Source: Planctomycetaceae bacterium | GTDB lineage: Bacteria > Planctomycetota > Phycisphaerae > Phycisphaerales > SM1A02 | NCBI GenBank assembly: GCA_027488415.1 | Contig: JAIYBS010000261.1 | Location: forward strand, 1 to 6,568 | Direction: 5' to 3' | DNA length: 6,568 nt | Part shown: piece by piece, positions 5,414-6,568 of the stretch | How the letters are laid out: every line of letters begins with the position of its first letter | Numbering within the stretch: position 1 is the first letter of the stretch | Notes under the pieces: model-generated | The model's database searches: none | What the model saw: only the letters and a program-made list of their open reading frames with translations | What the model was told of the DNA's origin: nothing | Program-made: the position numbers and the translations under genes

Positions 5414-6354
5414 CACCGCTCGACGCATGGATCCTCGGCATGGTCGAGGGAATCACCGAGTACCTGCCCGTGTCGAGCACGGGGCACCTGATCATCACCT
5501 CGTGGATGCTCGGCCTCGACCGCACGCCCGAGCAGCGGAGCGCGGTGCACGACTTCGAGATCATCATCCAGGGCGGCGCGATCCTCGCGGTGCTCGGCCT
5601 GTACCGCGCGCGCATCGGGCAGATGGTGCGCGGCACCGCGAGCCGGCTCGGCGTCGGCGGGCTCGGGCCGAAGGACCGGATGGACGCGGGCTGGACGATC
5701 GCGCGCAACGTGATGATCGCGTTCGTGCCGGCCGCCGCGATCGGCTTCGCGGCGAAGGACGCGATCAAGGAGCACCTCTTCAACCCCGCCGCGGTCATCG
5801 GTGCGCTGGTGGTGGGCGGGCTGGTGATGCTCGCAATCGCGCCGTGGCAGTCGCGGCGGCTCGCGGCGGACCGCGCGGCGGCGGAGCGGGCGGCGGCGAA
5901 CGGGTTCGGCGCGGACCACGCCGGCGCGTCGCTTGCGCGGATGACCGCGGCACAGGCGCTCCTCGTCGGGCTGATGCAGTGCGCGGCGCTGTGGCCGGGG
6001 ACGAGCCGCAGCTTCGCGACGATCCTCGGCGGACTGCTCGTCGGGCTCGGAGGCGTCGCGGCCGCGGAGTTCAGCTTCCTGCTCGGGCTCGTCACGCTGA
6101 CAGCCGCGAGCGCCTACAGCGCGCTGAAGATCGTGAAGGCCGGCGAGACGGCGCAGTTCCTCGAGGCGATCGGCGGGTGGATGCCGCTCGTCGCCGGGCT
6201 TGCCGTGGCGTGGGCGAGCGCGGCGCTGTCGATCGACTTCCTGGTGCGCTACCTCGGGCGCCACACGCTCGCGGTCTTCGGCTGGTGGCGGCTCGCGGTG
6301 GCGGCGATCGTGATCGTCTTCGCGTGGCGCTTCGGCCTTACAATCTCGGCGTGA
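5410..6354 (+). CDS. uppP: Undecaprenyl-diphosphatase UppP (BacA family)
   Basis: UppP is a polytopic membrane phosphatase that converts undecaprenyl diphosphate to the monophosphate, the lipid carrier for peptidoglycan and other envelope polymers. It also gives bacitracin tolerance. The product is 314 residues, longer than the common 265-290. The active-site motifs are present: EGITEYLPVSSTGHL (13-27) and PGTSRSFATI (196-205), with the catalytic Glu, His and Arg in place. Several hydrophobic helices are evident, for example about 56-66, 126-145, 182-194, 204-216, 221-238 and 294-307. A charged, alanine-rich stretch (about 148-178) inserted before the second motif explains the extra length. 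The motif has Phe (SRSF) where SRSG is usual. The ATG at 5410 overlaps the ilvC TGA as ATGA and has a purine-rich AGAGGGA about nine bases upstream; a longer open frame further upstream is a shadow of ilvC. The 3' end overlaps the next gene as GTGA. Confidence 0.94.
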   Translation: MTPLDAWILGMVEGITEYLPVSSTGHLIITSWMLGLDRTPEQRSAVHDFEIIIQGGAILAVLGLYRARIGQMVRGTASRLGVGGLGPKDRMDAGWTIARNVMIAFVPAAAIGFAAKDAIKEHLFNPAAVIGALVVGGLVMLAIAPWQSRRLAADRAAAERAAANGFGADHAGASLARMTAAQALLVGLMQCAALWPGTSRSFATILGGLLVGLGGVAAAEFSFLLGLVTLTAASAYSALKIVKAGETAQFLEAIGGWMPLVAGLAVAWASAALSIDFLVRYLGRHTLAVFGWWRLAVAAIVIVFAWRFGLTISA

Positions 6355-6568
6355 ACCAGTTCCTGCTCTTCCTCCGCAGCGTCGCGATCGCCATCGTGGT
6401 GTTCCTGGTGCTCGCGTTCTTCGCGGCGAAGTTCTTCGGCGGGACGCTGTTCCCGAGGCCGCCGCGCGTCGACTTCCCGGCGATCACCGCGGGCGGGCAG
6501 GCCTACTTCCTGAGCGTGACACGCGAGGAGGGCAAGAGCCCCGCCTTCACGCTGCGGCAGGTGGACGC
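6351..6568 (+). CDS. Unrecognised membrane-anchored protein (3' end beyond the window)
   Basis: Seventy-two codons are visible before the window ends. The GTG start at 6351 overlaps the uppP TGA (GTGA), which points to translational coupling. The N-terminus MNQFLLFLRS is followed by a strongly hydrophobic segment, VAIAIVVFLVLAFFAAKFFG (about 11-30), either a signal anchor or an uncleaved signal. The rest then looks extracytoplasmic or soluble (PRPPRVDFPAITAGGQAYFLSVTREEG). No alanine-rich cleavage site with a clear AxA is seen. Codon use matches the neighbours. I do not recognise the family. Its place after uppP hints at an envelope role, but this is only context. Confidence 0.7.
   Translation, partial: MNQFLLFLRSVAIAIVVFLVLAFFAAKFFGGTLFPRPPRVDFPAITAGGQAYFLSVTREEGKSPAFTLRQVD

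Noticed and set aside
3755..5428. 557-residue minus-strand open frame across the PilZ gene, the intergenic region and ilvC
   Set aside because: Long, but it has no recognisable domain, is very Arg/His-rich, lies antisense to ilvC and overlaps PilZ in another frame. GC-rich DNA keeps such frames open.
5143..6264. 373-residue minus-strand open frame antisense to uppP
   Set aside because: Low-complexity Arg/Glu/Pro-rich shadow of a well-supported gene.

Overview
This is a 6.6 kb, very GC-rich (about 70% by eye) bacterial chromosomal window of densely packed housekeeping genes. No tRNA, rRNA, CRISPR array, insertion sequence or phage gene could be seen. The taxon cannot be fixed from the sequence alone. 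Three features resemble what I recall of Planctomycetota, possibly Phycisphaerae: an atypical bL34 that begins MHYPHR, a UppP with PGTSRSF in place of PGxSRSG, and rpmH lying away from rnpA. This is an impression and not a proof.

Layout. (1) Plus strand, 1-1261: the 3' part of pstB and then phoU, the end of a phosphate-uptake operon whose pstS/C/A genes should lie to the left. (2) Plus strand, 1419-2138: a 44-codon bL34 ribosomal protein gene with its own likely promoter and ribosome binding site, then shikimate kinase three bases later. (3) 2121-2229: a near-perfect inverted repeat (38-nt arms, 33-nt loop) between two convergent genes. It supplies the last codons and the stop codons of both. 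(4) Minus strand, 4023 to 2211: a PilZ-domain protein, an unrecognised protein with a C-terminal membrane segment, and RNase III. The last two overlap by an ATGA. (5) 4024-4351: a divergent intergenic region of 328 bases with a tandem 7-bp direct repeat at 11-bp period. (6) Plus strand, 4352-6568: ketol-acid reductoisomerase, undecaprenyl-diphosphatase and the start of an unknown membrane-anchored protein, joined by 4-nt stop/start overlaps.

How the genes work together. pstB/phoU serve phosphate import and its signalling. aroK (aromatic precursors) and ilvC (branched-chain amino acids) are biosynthetic. UppP recycles the lipid carrier of cell-wall synthesis. bL34 and RNase III serve ribosome assembly and RNA processing. 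The operon pairings rpmH-aroK, pilZ-TM protein-rnc and ilvC-uppP are not ones I would expect from the common model bacteria.

The most striking non-coding signal is the inverted repeat at 2121-2229. Its single mismatched base pair falls inside the aroK stop codon on one arm and inside the rnc stop codon on the other. The most striking coding change is a glycine in RNase III where a metal-binding aspartate is normally found. I see no clear sign of a wholly new multi-gene system.
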